Shown: positions 6,861 to 13,347, numbered from the stretch's first letter. The stretch is DNA of 14,540 nucleotides from an uncultured Bacilli bacterium (GCA_947856335.1 CANUCD010000013.1:1-14540), one strand, 5' to 3'. Notes: generated from the letters alone by a model not told the origin. Program-made: numbers and translations.

Positions 6861-7436
6861 ATGAATAAGAAAGTTAAATTTACTCTACAGTGTTTATTAT
6901 TTGTTGCTATTATTATTGGTTTTGTCTATATAGGAACAAGAGATTTTAAAAAAGAAGTAGTTGTTGATAATGAACGCTTTGATGAAGAGTATACTCATGT
7001 TAGTAAAGACAATGTTTTTAAATATGTTAGTGCTGTAGAAGTAGCAGCTAGCATTAAAGATAATGCTATTATTTTTATGGGATATCCTAAAAATGAATGG
7101 AGTGGATATTATGCTAATATTTTAAATGAAGCTGCTAAAGATATAGGAATAACAGAAATTATGTATTATGATTTTTATCAAGATAGAGAAAATAAAAATG
7201 GCACATATCAAAGTATAGTTCTTAATTTATCAAACTATTTAATTACCTTTGATGATGGTACTCAAAATTTATATGCCCCAACATTAGTAATCATTAAAGA
7301 TGGTAAAATTATTGCATTTGATTATGAAACGGCTTTTATGAGAGGTAATATTACTCCTGAGGTTTATTGGACAGATTATAAAGTAGGAATTAAATATCAA
7401 GAATTTACTTCAATGTTAGAGGAGTATTTAAAGTGA
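6861..7436 (+). CDS. Membrane-anchored thioredoxin-fold-like protein lacking cysteines
   Basis: This 191-residue protein has one N-terminal membrane helix (about residues 7-25) and an extracytoplasmic domain. The domain pattern looks like a thioredoxin fold. A strand (AIIFMGYP, 69-76) is followed by WSGYYANILNEAAKDIG at the place of the active-site helix, then a strand (IMYYD). Further on, a cis-proline-like APTLVIIKDGKII (139-151) matches the thioredoxin P-T-(L/F) strand, and a final helix follows. No CXXC is present: the expected position reads PKNEWS, and the only Cys (residue 11) is in the membrane helix. It therefore cannot be a dithiol oxidoreductase. The layout resembles the PedC/bacteriocin accessory type of Trx proteins, but I would not assign that role. 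It overlaps the next, similar gene by 4 nt. Confidence 0.6.
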   Translation: MNKKVKFTLQCLLFVAIIIGFVYIGTRDFKKEVVVDNERFDEEYTHVSKDNVFKYVSAVEVAASIKDNAIIFMGYPKNEWSGYYANILNEAAKDIGITEIMYYDFYQDRENKNGTYQSIVLNLSNYLITFDDGTQNLYAPTLVIIKDGKIIAFDYETAFMRGNITPEVYWTDYKVGIKYQEFTSMLEEYLK

Positions 7437-7906
7437 AAAGACTAGGTATAGCATTTCTTATAACGGTTATTTTAGGAGGTATTATATATCTTTTTGTATC
7501 TATCTTTAAAGAAGAGGAAAAAAATACAATCAAGGAAGAAATATATTTTGACTTTTCTTATGGTAAAGAAATTACTTTAGATGAATTAGAGCAAGTTGTA
7601 AAAAAAGATTTTGCTGTTATTTTAATGGGAAATAAAGAAAATAAAGCAACAAAAACTGTTAGTTTACTACTAAAGAATATCAAAAGTGAAAATAAGGTAA
7701 ATTATTATTATTTAGAGAAAAAAGATAGTTTTAATAATGAAGAAATATATGAAAATTTTATTTTATCTTACCCAAGTATTAGCAATTATATGAATTTTTC
7801 GCCTGTTATTTTAGTATTTAATAATAATTCATTTATCGGTGGTTTACCAGGAGAAGTAAAAGAAAGAAATCTAACTCAATTTTTAGAATATACTCAAGTT
7901 TTATAG
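7433..7906 (+). CDS. Second membrane-anchored cysteine-free thioredoxin-fold-like protein
   Basis: This 157-residue protein has one N-terminal membrane helix (about residues 4-25) and a short lysine/glutamate linker. A domain follows with FAVILMGNKENKATKTVSLL (60-79), laid out like the first strand and active-site helix of thioredoxin. Near the C-terminus FSPVILVFNNNSFIGG resembles the cis-proline strand and hairpin. It contains no cysteine at all. It shares this plan with the preceding gene and may be a diverged duplicate. The start is GTG 7433, within GTGA that overlaps the previous stop, with AGAGGAG at 7418-7424 as SD; the pair is translationally coupled. Together they occupy the place of pyrH between tsf and frr. 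Function is unknown; a scaffold or binding role outside the membrane is inference. Confidence 0.55.
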   Translation: MKRLGIAFLITVILGGIIYLFVSIFKEEEKNTIKEEIYFDFSYGKEITLDELEQVVKKDFAVILMGNKENKATKTVSLLLKNIKSENKVNYYYLEKKDSFNNEEIYENFILSYPSISNYMNFSPVILVFNNNSFIGGLPGEVKERNLTQFLEYTQVL

Positions 7907-7907
7907 C

Positions 7908-7936
7908 TTGTAAAAAAACATTATTTTCAGTATAAT
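7908..7936 (+). promoter_or_regulatory. Sigma-A promoter of frr
   Basis: TTGTAA (7908-7913) and a perfect TATAAT (7931-7936) are separated by 17 nt. The start would be about 7943, with AAGGAGG (7954-7960) and ATG 7968 following at normal distances. frr is therefore transcribed independently of tsf. Confidence 0.75.
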
Positions 7937-7967
7937 TAGTATATATTCATGTTAAGGAGGAATAATT

Positions 7968-8498
7968 ATGGATGAAGCAGAATTAAAATTTATGAAAACA
8001 ATTGAAAGTTTAGAAAAAAAACTTTTAAATATTAGAGCTGGTAGAGCCAATCCAGCAATGTTAAATGGTATAAATGCTAGTTATTACGGAGTTTTAACTC
8101 CAGTTCAATCACTTGCTAATATTACTGTTCCAGAGGCTCGTAGTTTAATGATTAAGCCTTTTGATAAAAGTGCCTTAAAAGAAATAGAACGAGCAATAAA
8201 CGAAGCAAATATAGGTATTACTCCCGTTAATAATGGGGAAGTTATTATTTTAACTGTGCCTGAATTAACCGAAGAAAAAAGAAGAGAATATGTAAAACAA
8301 GCTAAATCTGTTTGTGAAGAAGCAAAGGTAGCTTTAAGAAATATTAGACAAGAAATAAACAATGATATAAAGAAGCAAGAATTACCAGAAGATGAAGAAA
8401 AAAAATTATTAAATGACATACAAGAGAGCATAAATGAATATAATAAGAAAATAGATGAAATATTTAAAAACAAAGAAACTGAATTGATGAGGGTTTAA
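7968..8498 (+). CDS. frr: Ribosome recycling factor
   Basis: This 176-residue RRF, with EF-G, splits post-termination ribosomes. Family landmarks are IRAGRANPAML (about residues 22-32), YYGVLTPVQSLANITVPEAR (39-58), IKPFDKSALKEIERAI, GEVIILTVPELTEEKRREYV and ALRNIRQEIN with the long antiparallel helices of the three-helix bundle at each end. It is slightly shorter than the usual 185 residues because the N-terminal extension is missing. A perfect SD, AAGGAGG, sits 7 nt before the ATG. The AI-2E-family gene starts one base after the stop, with its SD inside frr, so the two form an operon. frr normally follows pyrH, which is not present in the window. Confidence 0.97.
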   Translation: MDEAELKFMKTIESLEKKLLNIRAGRANPAMLNGINASYYGVLTPVQSLANITVPEARSLMIKPFDKSALKEIERAINEANIGITPVNNGEVIILTVPELTEEKRREYVKQAKSVCEEAKVALRNIRQEINNDIKKQELPEDEEKKLLNDIQESINEYNKKIDEIFKNKETELMRV

Positions 8499-8499
8499 T

Positions 8500-9663
8500 A
8501 TGAAAAAGGAATTTAAGGAAATTGATAATAAAGATGTTAAAGAAGTAGTATCTTTAACAAAGAAGATTCTAAATTTATTATATATTGTTATGATAGTAGC
8601 TATTGTATTATGTGGCACTATTATATTAAAGAACTTAAAATTATGGGATTTTATTATTACTTTTCTTAAAATTTTATCTCCTTTATTCGTTGGTTTTGTT
8701 ATTGCTTGGCTTTTCAACCCAATTGTAAAGAAATTAAATCAAAAAGGAATACCCAGAATTATGGGCAGTATTTTAGTATATGCTGTTTTTCTTTTATTCA
8801 TATACATATTCTTAAGAATACTTGTTCCAACGTTATATACCCAAATCAATGATTTAATTGCATCTTTACCATCAATTTTAGATAAATTTAGTAATTTTGC
8901 TGATGACTTAATAAATCAAATATCTATTAGTGGTATAGATTTAACTGGTTTTAGAGATAATTTATTTGGTAGTGTAGGTAGTTCTCTTGTCTCATTTACT
9001 AATTCACTTCCAACATCACTAATCAGTATATTAGGTAATTTAGCCTCAGGTATAGGTACTATTTTAATTAGTTTAGTAATAGGTTTATATATGCTTTTTG
9101 ATTTTGATGCTATAGCTAAGCATTTTATCAAATTAGTTCCAAATAAAAATAAATATGAAATCAGTGTTTTAATTACTGACATTGGTAAAGAAGTTAGAAA
9201 AACAATTAGTGGCACTTTATTAGTAGCTTTTATGGTTTTTGTTTTTGATACTATTGGTTTTGCTATTATTGGTTTAAATGCACCACTCTTATTTGGACTA
9301 TTTTGTGGACTTACTGATTTAATTCCCTACATTGGTCCATATATTGGTGGAGCTGCTGCCGTAATTGTAGGATTTAGTCAAGGAACTATTACCGGTGTAG
9401 CTGTCTTAATAATATGTGTTGTTGTTCAGCTTCTAGAAAACTATGTTTTACAACCAATTGTAATGAGTAAAACAACCCATTTACATCCTGTAACAATTAT
9501 GATTGGACTTTTAATATTTGCCCATTATTTTGGGATAATTGGTATGATTATAGCTACCCCATGTATAGCACTTTTAAAAGTTATATTCCGTTTTATTGTC
9601 AAGAAATATAATTTATTTAAAGATGATGAAGTATTATTAAAAGAAGTACTCAAAGATGATTAG
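8500..9663 (+). CDS. AI-2E/PerM-family membrane transporter
   Basis: This 387-residue polytopic protein has about eight predicted membrane spans and a long extracytoplasmic segment after the third (about residues 108-165), typical of the AI-2E transporter family (TqsA, YtvI, YueF, PerM). Conserved blocks are VIAWLFNPIVKKLN (about 67-80), the GLTDLIPYIGPYIGGAAAVI segment (about 270-289) and the late QLLENYVLQPIVMSK with HLHPVTIMIGLL, both family hallmarks. Members export diverse small molecules or act as Na+/H+ antiporters, so the substrate here is not predictable. It starts one base after frr and is translated from an SD (GAGGG) inside frr. Its 3' end overlaps the convergent XRE gene by 4 nt and shares a terminator hairpin with it. 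Confidence 0.9.
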   Translation: MKKEFKEIDNKDVKEVVSLTKKILNLLYIVMIVAIVLCGTIILKNLKLWDFIITFLKILSPLFVGFVIAWLFNPIVKKLNQKGIPRIMGSILVYAVFLLFIYIFLRILVPTLYTQINDLIASLPSILDKFSNFADDLINQISISGIDLTGFRDNLFGSVGSSLVSFTNSLPTSLISILGNLASGIGTILISLVIGLYMLFDFDAIAKHFIKLVPNKNKYEISVLITDIGKEVRKTISGTLLVAFMVFVFDTIGFAIIGLNAPLLFGLFCGLTDLIPYIGPYIGGAAAVIVGFSQGTITGVAVLIICVVVQLLENYVLQPIVMSKTTHLHPVTIMIGLLIFAHYFGIIGMIIATPCIALLKVIFRFIVKKYNLFKDDEVLLKEVLKDD

Positions 9664-9677
9664 AGTACTTCTTTTTT
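9639..9677. terminator. Bidirectional terminator containing both stop codons
   Basis: AAAAGAAGTACTC (9639-9651) pairs perfectly with GAGTACTTCTTTT (9663-9675), 13 bp, leaving an 11-nt loop (9652-9662). The plus-strand TAG (9661-9663) and minus-strand TAA (9662-9660) both lie at the loop. Runs of T follow the stem on the plus strand and, more briefly, on the minus strand, so it can end both the frr-AI-2E and the XRE transcripts. Confidence 0.85.
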
Positions 9678-10109
9678 TAGTGTTTTGCCACAAATATAAT
9701 CAGCAGATATATGAAAATAACGAGCAAAAACATATAAATAATCAGCCTTGATACACTCAGGATGTTTCTCATATCTTGCAATCATAGGCAGTGATACCTT
9801 TAAGGCTTTACCTAGCTCTTTTTGAGTAATACGGTTAATTCTTCTAAAATATCTTAAACTAAAACGCATATATTTATAATCAATTTCACTTTCACCATAA
9901 AAAGTTTTTTCACTAGTAAGATTTAATAGAGTATTAAAAGATACTTTAAAGAAATTGCTAATCGTATTTAAATCATCAATACTCATAGGTCTTTTTTCTT
10001 CTTCATATTGCTTATATACACTTAAAGAAACTTGAAGCATCCTAGCGATATCATTTTGTGATAAACACTTAAGTGTTCTTAAGTTGGCAATTAACTTTCC
10101 GTTTTGCAT
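9660..10109 (-). CDS. XRE-family regulator with two HTH domains
   Basis: This 149-residue protein consists of two consecutive Cro/CI-type helix-turn-helix domains and little else. The first spans about residues 5-62, with LSQNDIARMLQVSLSVYKQY as the recognition unit. The second spans about 81-141, with ITQKELGKALKVSLPMIARY. A short linker (about 63-80) joins them. It is probably a cytoplasmic DNA-binding repressor or activator with no ligand domain. ATG 10109 is preceded by a very strong AAAGGAGG. The gene is divergent from the bacteriocin exporter, and the shared 150-bp intergenic region carries TCGA repeats overlapping the exporter's predicted -35. It is therefore the prime candidate to control that operon. 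Two tandem HTHs in one chain could bind an asymmetric or direct-repeat operator. The target is inferred from position only. Confidence 0.88.
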   Translation of the reverse strand: MQNGKLIANLRTLKCLSQNDIARMLQVSLSVYKQYEEEKRPMSIDDLNTISNFFKVSFNTLLNLTSEKTFYGESEIDYKYMRFSLRYFRRINRITQKELGKALKVSLPMIARYEKHPECIKADYLYVFARYFHISADYICGKTLKKEVL

Positions 10110-10151
10110 AAATTCCTCCTTTCAAGTGGCATAGTATAACAAAGGTGTGTA

Positions 10152-10186
10152 TCGAATTTTGTCGAACCGTGTCACAGTAATAAAAT
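10152..10186 (+). promoter_or_regulatory. Exporter operon promoter with overlapping TCGA direct repeat (candidate operator)
   Basis: TTGTCG (10159-10164), 16 nt, then TAAAAT (10181-10186) form a plausible sigma-A promoter for the exporter operon. The sequence TCGAA occurs twice at 10-nt spacing (10152-10156 and 10162-10166), one helical turn apart, and the second copy covers the end of the -35. A binding protein there would compete with RNA polymerase. On the minus strand the same repeats lie upstream of the XRE gene's TATACT (10137-10132), so one site could serve both directions. Confidence 0.4.
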
Positions 10187-10260
10187 TTCGTGGCCAAATT
10201 TAAAAAAAATAAAGGAAATAAAGGGAAAACGGGTAATAAATAGTAGTGAAGGGAGGGAGA

Positions 10261-12318
10261 ATGTTGCCTAAAATAGAAGTAATAAAACAACGTGATTTAA
10301 AAGATTGTGGAGCTTGTTGCATAGAGACTATTTTAAAATATTATGGAGGCTATGTCCCACTTGAGAAAATTAGAGATGATACTTGTACAAGTATCAATGG
10401 AACAACTGCTTTTCATATAATTAAAGCTTTATGCAATTATGGATTTGATGCTATGGGCGTTAAAGCAAAAAATTTGCAAGATGAAAACATCTACTTACCA
10501 GCGATAGCACATGTTACTTTAAAAAACGGACTACAACACTTTGTAGTTATCTATAAACTCACTTCTAAATATGTCTATCTAATGGATCCAGCCCGTGGAA
10601 AAGTAAAAGAATCTTTTTCTGCTTTTGAAGAAATATGGGATAAAATTTTAATACTAGCTACCCCCAGTAGTAATATCCTATGTTATACTAAAGAGCTTTC
10701 TATTTTCACTCTTTTCGGAAAACTTTTAATGAAAAACAAAATCCTTTTTTCCAAAATTATGCTGACAAACCTTCTTTTTATGATTTTAACAATTTTCGGG
10801 AACTTTTACTTTCAAATTGGAGCATCTACAATCCAAGATGGTCAAGATAAAGTCTTTCTAAAAATTATTATGATTTTCTTTTTCACATTATTTGTTTTTA
10901 AAGTATTTACTAATTATATTAAAACCTATTACTTGAATTATCTTAACAAAAATTTAGATACGGATTTATTTACTCTTTTTTTAGAGCATATATTTAAACT
11001 CCCTTTAAAATTTATTCAAAATCGTACAACAGGAGAAATAGTCTCTAGAATTGATGAATTAAGTGAAACTAAAAACTTATTTTCAGAAATTTTTACTACT
11101 TTTATCCTAAATATGATTTTGATTATAGGTGCTGTTATAACCCTGTTTCTAATTAACAGTAAATTGTTTTTTCTTCTTTGTTTTGTTATTTTACTTTATT
11201 TAATGGTAGGTATTTTATTTAGCAAGTTAATTTATTCCAAAATACGGGAAAATATTGATGCATCAACTGATTTTAATACAACTCTAATAGAAAATATCGA
11301 TATGAATAATAGTATTAAAAATTTAAACTTAATAAGGGAATTTATCATTAGAATTGAAAATAAACTTATTATTATGCTGAAAAGCAATTTTTCTTTTATA
11401 GGCATTTTAAATGTTATTGAACTCATAAAAAACTTTATCTATGAAATTGGTTTATTTGTCATTACTTCTTTTGGCTTTTATTTGATATATCAAGGTGAGA
11501 TGGAAGTACTTAGTCTTGTTACTTTTAATAGTATTCTCCTATATTTTTTTAGTCCTGCTAAAGAATTAGTTGATTTAATACCAAAATACAATTATTTAAA
11601 AGCCTCTTTTAGTAAACTAAGTGAGTTTTTAGCAACTGAGATAGAAAAAGATTATGGTGGACTTCAAGAATTAAACGAAAACAATATTGAAGCAAGAGAT
11701 TTAACTTATTCTTATGATTTATATCATAAAATAATAGATAAAGTAAATTTTAAAATAGAAAATAAAGATAAAGTTTTACTAAGTGGACCAAGTGGAAGTG
11801 GTAAAAGCACTATATGTAAACTTATTTATCGAAGTTTAGGCTCTTATTCTGGTAGTCTGGAACTAAATAAAACGAGTGAATATGATTATAGTTTAAAAGC
11901 AGTCAGAGAAAACATTTTATATGTGAGTCAAAACGAAAAACTATTTACGGGAACAATAAGAGAAAATATTATTTGTTTTAGAGATATTTTAGATGAAGAT
12001 TTTAAGTTGATTTGTAAAATATGTAAAATTGAAGATATTGTAAGTAAAAGACCTAATCGCTATAACACTTTAATAAATGCTTCACTAAACAATTTAAGTG
12101 GAGGAGAAAAACAAAGAATCATCCTAGCAAGAGCATTGCTTAAAAAGGCTAAAATATTGATTTTAGATGAAGCATTAAGTGAAGTAAATATAGATATGGA
12201 ACAGGAAATATTAAATGATATTATGAGTGTATTTAAAGATGCAACTATCATTTATGTAACACACAAAAAAATTAAAAAGCCATTTACCAAAGTTATTAAA
12301 CTAGAGGCAACATGTTAG
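10261..12318 (+). CDS. C39 peptidase-containing ABC exporter (PCAT) for double-glycine peptides
   Basis: This 685-residue three-domain exporter cleaves leader peptides after a GG motif and pumps out the product with ATP. Residues 1 to about 135 are a C39 peptidase: Q10 for the oxyanion hole, catalytic C16 in KDCGACC, H93 in LQHFVVIY and D109 in MDPARG. All catalytic residues are present, so it should be an active protease. A six-span membrane domain (about 150-440) follows. The nucleotide-binding domain has Walker A GPSGSGKST (509-517), Q-loop VSQNEKLF, signature LSGGEKQR (612-619), Walker B ILILDE (632-637) and H668. I start at ATG 10261 because AAGGGAGG (10249-10256) is its SD; the upstream in-frame GTG 10246 overlaps that SD. 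Two GG-leader peptides downstream are its likely substrates. Confidence 0.95.
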   Translation: MLPKIEVIKQRDLKDCGACCIETILKYYGGYVPLEKIRDDTCTSINGTTAFHIIKALCNYGFDAMGVKAKNLQDENIYLPAIAHVTLKNGLQHFVVIYKLTSKYVYLMDPARGKVKESFSAFEEIWDKILILATPSSNILCYTKELSIFTLFGKLLMKNKILFSKIMLTNLLFMILTIFGNFYFQIGASTIQDGQDKVFLKIIMIFFFTLFVFKVFTNYIKTYYLNYLNKNLDTDLFTLFLEHIFKLPLKFIQNRTTGEIVSRIDELSETKNLFSEIFTTFILNMILIIGAVITLFLINSKLFFLLCFVILLYLMVGILFSKLIYSKIRENIDASTDFNTTLIENIDMNNSIKNLNLIREFIIRIENKLIIMLKSNFSFIGILNVIELIKNFIYEIGLFVITSFGFYLIYQGEMEVLSLVTFNSILLYFFSPAKELVDLIPKYNYLKASFSKLSEFLATEIEKDYGGLQELNENNIEARDLTYSYDLYHKIIDKVNFKIENKDKVLLSGPSGSGKSTICKLIYRSLGSYSGSLELNKTSEYDYSLKAVRENILYVSQNEKLFTGTIRENIICFRDILDEDFKLICKICKIEDIVSKRPNRYNTLINASLNNLSGGEKQRIILARALLKKAKILILDEALSEVNIDMEQEILNDIMSVFKDATIIYVTHKKIKKPFTKVIKLEATC

Positions 12319-12722
12319 ATTTATATCATAATAAAGTTGCTTTCATAAGAAAAGCACCTCATTTAGGTTTTATATTCATTGTATCCATTTTTATAATTGC
12401 ATCTCTTCTTGTAAAATACGTATATGAAAAACAAGTATACGATACATATAAAACCCAAGGTGTAGTGGTATGTGATTCTACTTGTGTAGTTATTACAGCA
12501 ATACCTAGTAGTTTAACATTCGAAAAAATAAGTATCAATCAAAATTTTGTTGATTTGCGAGTCATAAAAAGTGAAATCAAAGTAGATGAAGCAAACTACA
12601 CGACCTACAAAGAGCTCACTTTAGATTCAAAGAGTATGTATCAAAATAATGAAATAGTAGAACTTATTTTTTACTACAATCAAGAAAGAATGATAACCAA
12701 AATAAAGAATAAAATGTTTTAA
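12312..12722 (+). CDS. Short membrane-fusion-like accessory protein of the exporter
   Basis: This 136-residue protein has a short cytoplasmic start, one membrane helix (about residues 19-35) and an extracytoplasmic, strand-rich domain. The segment after the helix (VYEKQVYDTYKTQGVVV), a later IPSSLTFEKISINQNF, and a closing EIVELIFYYNQERMITKIKNKMF resemble the base and terminal beta-barrel of HlyD/MFP proteins that accompany peptide exporters. The long helical hairpin and lipoyl domains of a normal 400-residue MFP are absent. Two Cys (CDSTC, about 54-58) may form a disulfide. The gene overlaps the exporter by 7 nt, has AGAGG at 12303-12307, and precedes the peptide genes, so it is surely part of the operon. 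It could instead be an immunity protein. Family assignment is inference from layout. Confidence 0.55.
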   Translation: MLDLYHNKVAFIRKAPHLGFIFIVSIFIIASLLVKYVYEKQVYDTYKTQGVVVCDSTCVVITAIPSSLTFEKISINQNFVDLRVIKSEIKVDEANYTTYKELTLDSKSMYQNNEIVELIFYYNQERMITKIKNKMF

Positions 12723-12770
12723 GGAAGATATTTTTTAAAACGAGTTTTTAAAAGAATTAGAGAGGTTAAG

Positions 12771-12914
12771 ATGAAACATTTAGATGACGCTGAATTAGCA
12801 AATGTTAGTGGTGGAGGAATATCAACAACAATCATTGGGTGTATTGCTGTAGGAATAGTTTTTTTAGCATCCATTATTTATGGGTATATTCATCCAAATA
12901 AATGTGAGGGATAA
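12771..12914 (+). CDS. Double-glycine leader bacteriocin-like precursor peptide 1
   Basis: A 47-codon gene opening with MKHLDDAELANVSGG, a textbook GG leader (acidic residues, EL, hydrophobic V and final GG at residues 14-15). Cleavage would release a 32-residue peptide beginning GISTT, with a hydrophobic membrane-spanning core (about residues 21-37), an aromatic glycine turn YGY and an IHPNKCEG tail. Cysteines at 24 and 45 could pair as a disulfide. GAGAGG (12760-12765) is the SD. It lies in the operon of a C39 exporter and ends 1 base before a second GG peptide, whose SD is inside it. The mature part matches no bacteriocin I recognise. A class II bacteriocin or signalling peptide is the likely role. 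Confidence 0.85.
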   Translation: MKHLDDAELANVSGGGISTTIIGCIAVGIVFLASIIYGYIHPNKCEG

Positions 12915-12915
12915 A

Positions 12916-13071
12916 ATGAAATTACACGATAACGAACTAATAAAAGTCGCAGGAGGAGGACTTAGTTCCCAATTTCTAAATGCATTAGTAAGAGTTGTTC
13001 AAGTAGTAATAGAAGTTGGTAAAATGATTGGTTCTTCGCTAAGACGTACCATTACTAAAACATATTGTTAA
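12916..13071 (+). CDS. Double-glycine leader bacteriocin-like precursor peptide 2
   Basis: A 51-codon gene beginning MKLHDNELIKVAGG, with the same leader pattern as its neighbour. Cleavage after G14 would leave 37 residues starting GLSSQF. The peptide has five Lys/Arg against one Glu, a valine-rich amphipathic helix (about residues 20-38), a GxxxG motif (G35 to G39) and a C-terminal cysteine (C51). The start is ATG 12916, because GAGGG (12906-12910) is its SD and the leader begins there; the in-frame ATG 12880 would add 12 unrelated residues from inside peptide 1. GxxxG motifs and paired genes are common in two-peptide (class IIb) bacteriocins, so the two may act together. Its stop is followed within 3 nt by a strong terminator. 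Confidence 0.85.
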   Translation: MKLHDNELIKVAGGGLSSQFLNALVRVVQVVIEVGKMIGSSLRRTITKTYC

Positions 13072-13073
13072 TT

Positions 13074-13102
13074 AAAAGGGGTTTTAAAAAAAACCCTTTT
13101 TT
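13074..13102 (+). terminator. Strong terminator of the bacteriocin operon
   Basis: AAAAGGGGTTTT (13074-13085) pairs with AAAACCCTTTTT (13090-13101), 12 pairs including one G-U, around an AAAA loop and into trailing T. It lies immediately after peptide gene 2 and defines the end of the exporter operon. Confidence 0.9.
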
Positions 13103-13125
13103 GATATAATAATATAGGTGGTAGC

Positions 13126-13335
13126 ATGAACAAAACAGGTTTTATAGCTATGTATATGGTATATTCTTTGTTTTTAATATTTATTTTAATGATGCTTACA
13201 GTTTTACTAATTAGTAATTATAAAGCAAGTTTTTTAAATACTTTAAAAAATGATATTAAAGAAGAGCTAAAAACCCAAAAATTAGCCCAAAATGATGAAA
13301 TTTTACCAGAAAATACGGAAAATAATGGTATTTGA
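13126..13335 (+). CDS. Small membrane protein with prepilin-like N-terminus
   Basis: This 69-residue protein begins MNKTGFIAMYMVYSLF and continues as one hydrophobic helix to about residue 30. A charged, probably helical segment (KNDIKEELKTQK) and an acidic/asparagine tail follow. The short basic start, G-F junction and long hydrophobic helix recall type IV pseudopilins, but position +5 is not Glu, as in minor ComGG-type proteins. The rest of a pilin is absent. AGGTGG is 4 nt upstream of the ATG. It stands between the bacteriocin terminator and rpsU, with a TATAAT at 13105-13110 that would give a very short leader. It could also be a small immunity protein for the peptides upstream, but nothing specific supports that. 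Confidence 0.55.
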   Translation: MNKTGFIAMYMVYSLFLIFILMMLTVLLISNYKASFLNTLKNDIKEELKTQKLAQNDEILPENTENNGI

Positions 13336-13347
13336 TGCCTAAAAATG

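Noticed and set aside
7434..7436. Possible UGA-as-tryptophan code (Mollicutes-like AT richness)
   Set aside because: The TGA at 7434-7436 behaves as a normal stop: the next gene starts in the overlapping GTGA, and reading through adds only a few codons before TAG. Conserved proteins here are complete under the standard bacterial code.
8409..8717. Minus-strand frame of 102 residues across the frr/AI-2E junction
   Set aside because: It is antisense to two conserved genes, with no SD or recognisable domain.
10246..10260. Extended start for the exporter at GTG 10246 (adds five residues, MKGGR)
   Set aside because: The added codons are the purine-rich SD AAGGGAGG for ATG 10261, and C39 exporters begin a few residues before the Q..D..DCG motif, as the ATG start gives.
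10069..10290. Minus-strand frame of 73 residues across the exporter/XRE intergenic region
   Set aside because: It overlaps the starts of two well-supported genes and the promoter region, and its composition (poly-Phe/Leu from purine-rich DNA) is that of an antisense shadow.
12723..12770. Possible attenuator hairpin (AAAAC/GTTTT) between the accessory gene and peptide 1
   Set aside because: The only stem is four to five A-T rich pairs with a two- to four-nt loop; too weak to call in DNA of this composition.
12880..12915. Longer form of peptide 2 beginning at ATG 12880
   Set aside because: The 12 extra residues are read from inside peptide gene 1 and would place a non-leader sequence before a complete GG leader; the SD GAGGG points to ATG 12916.
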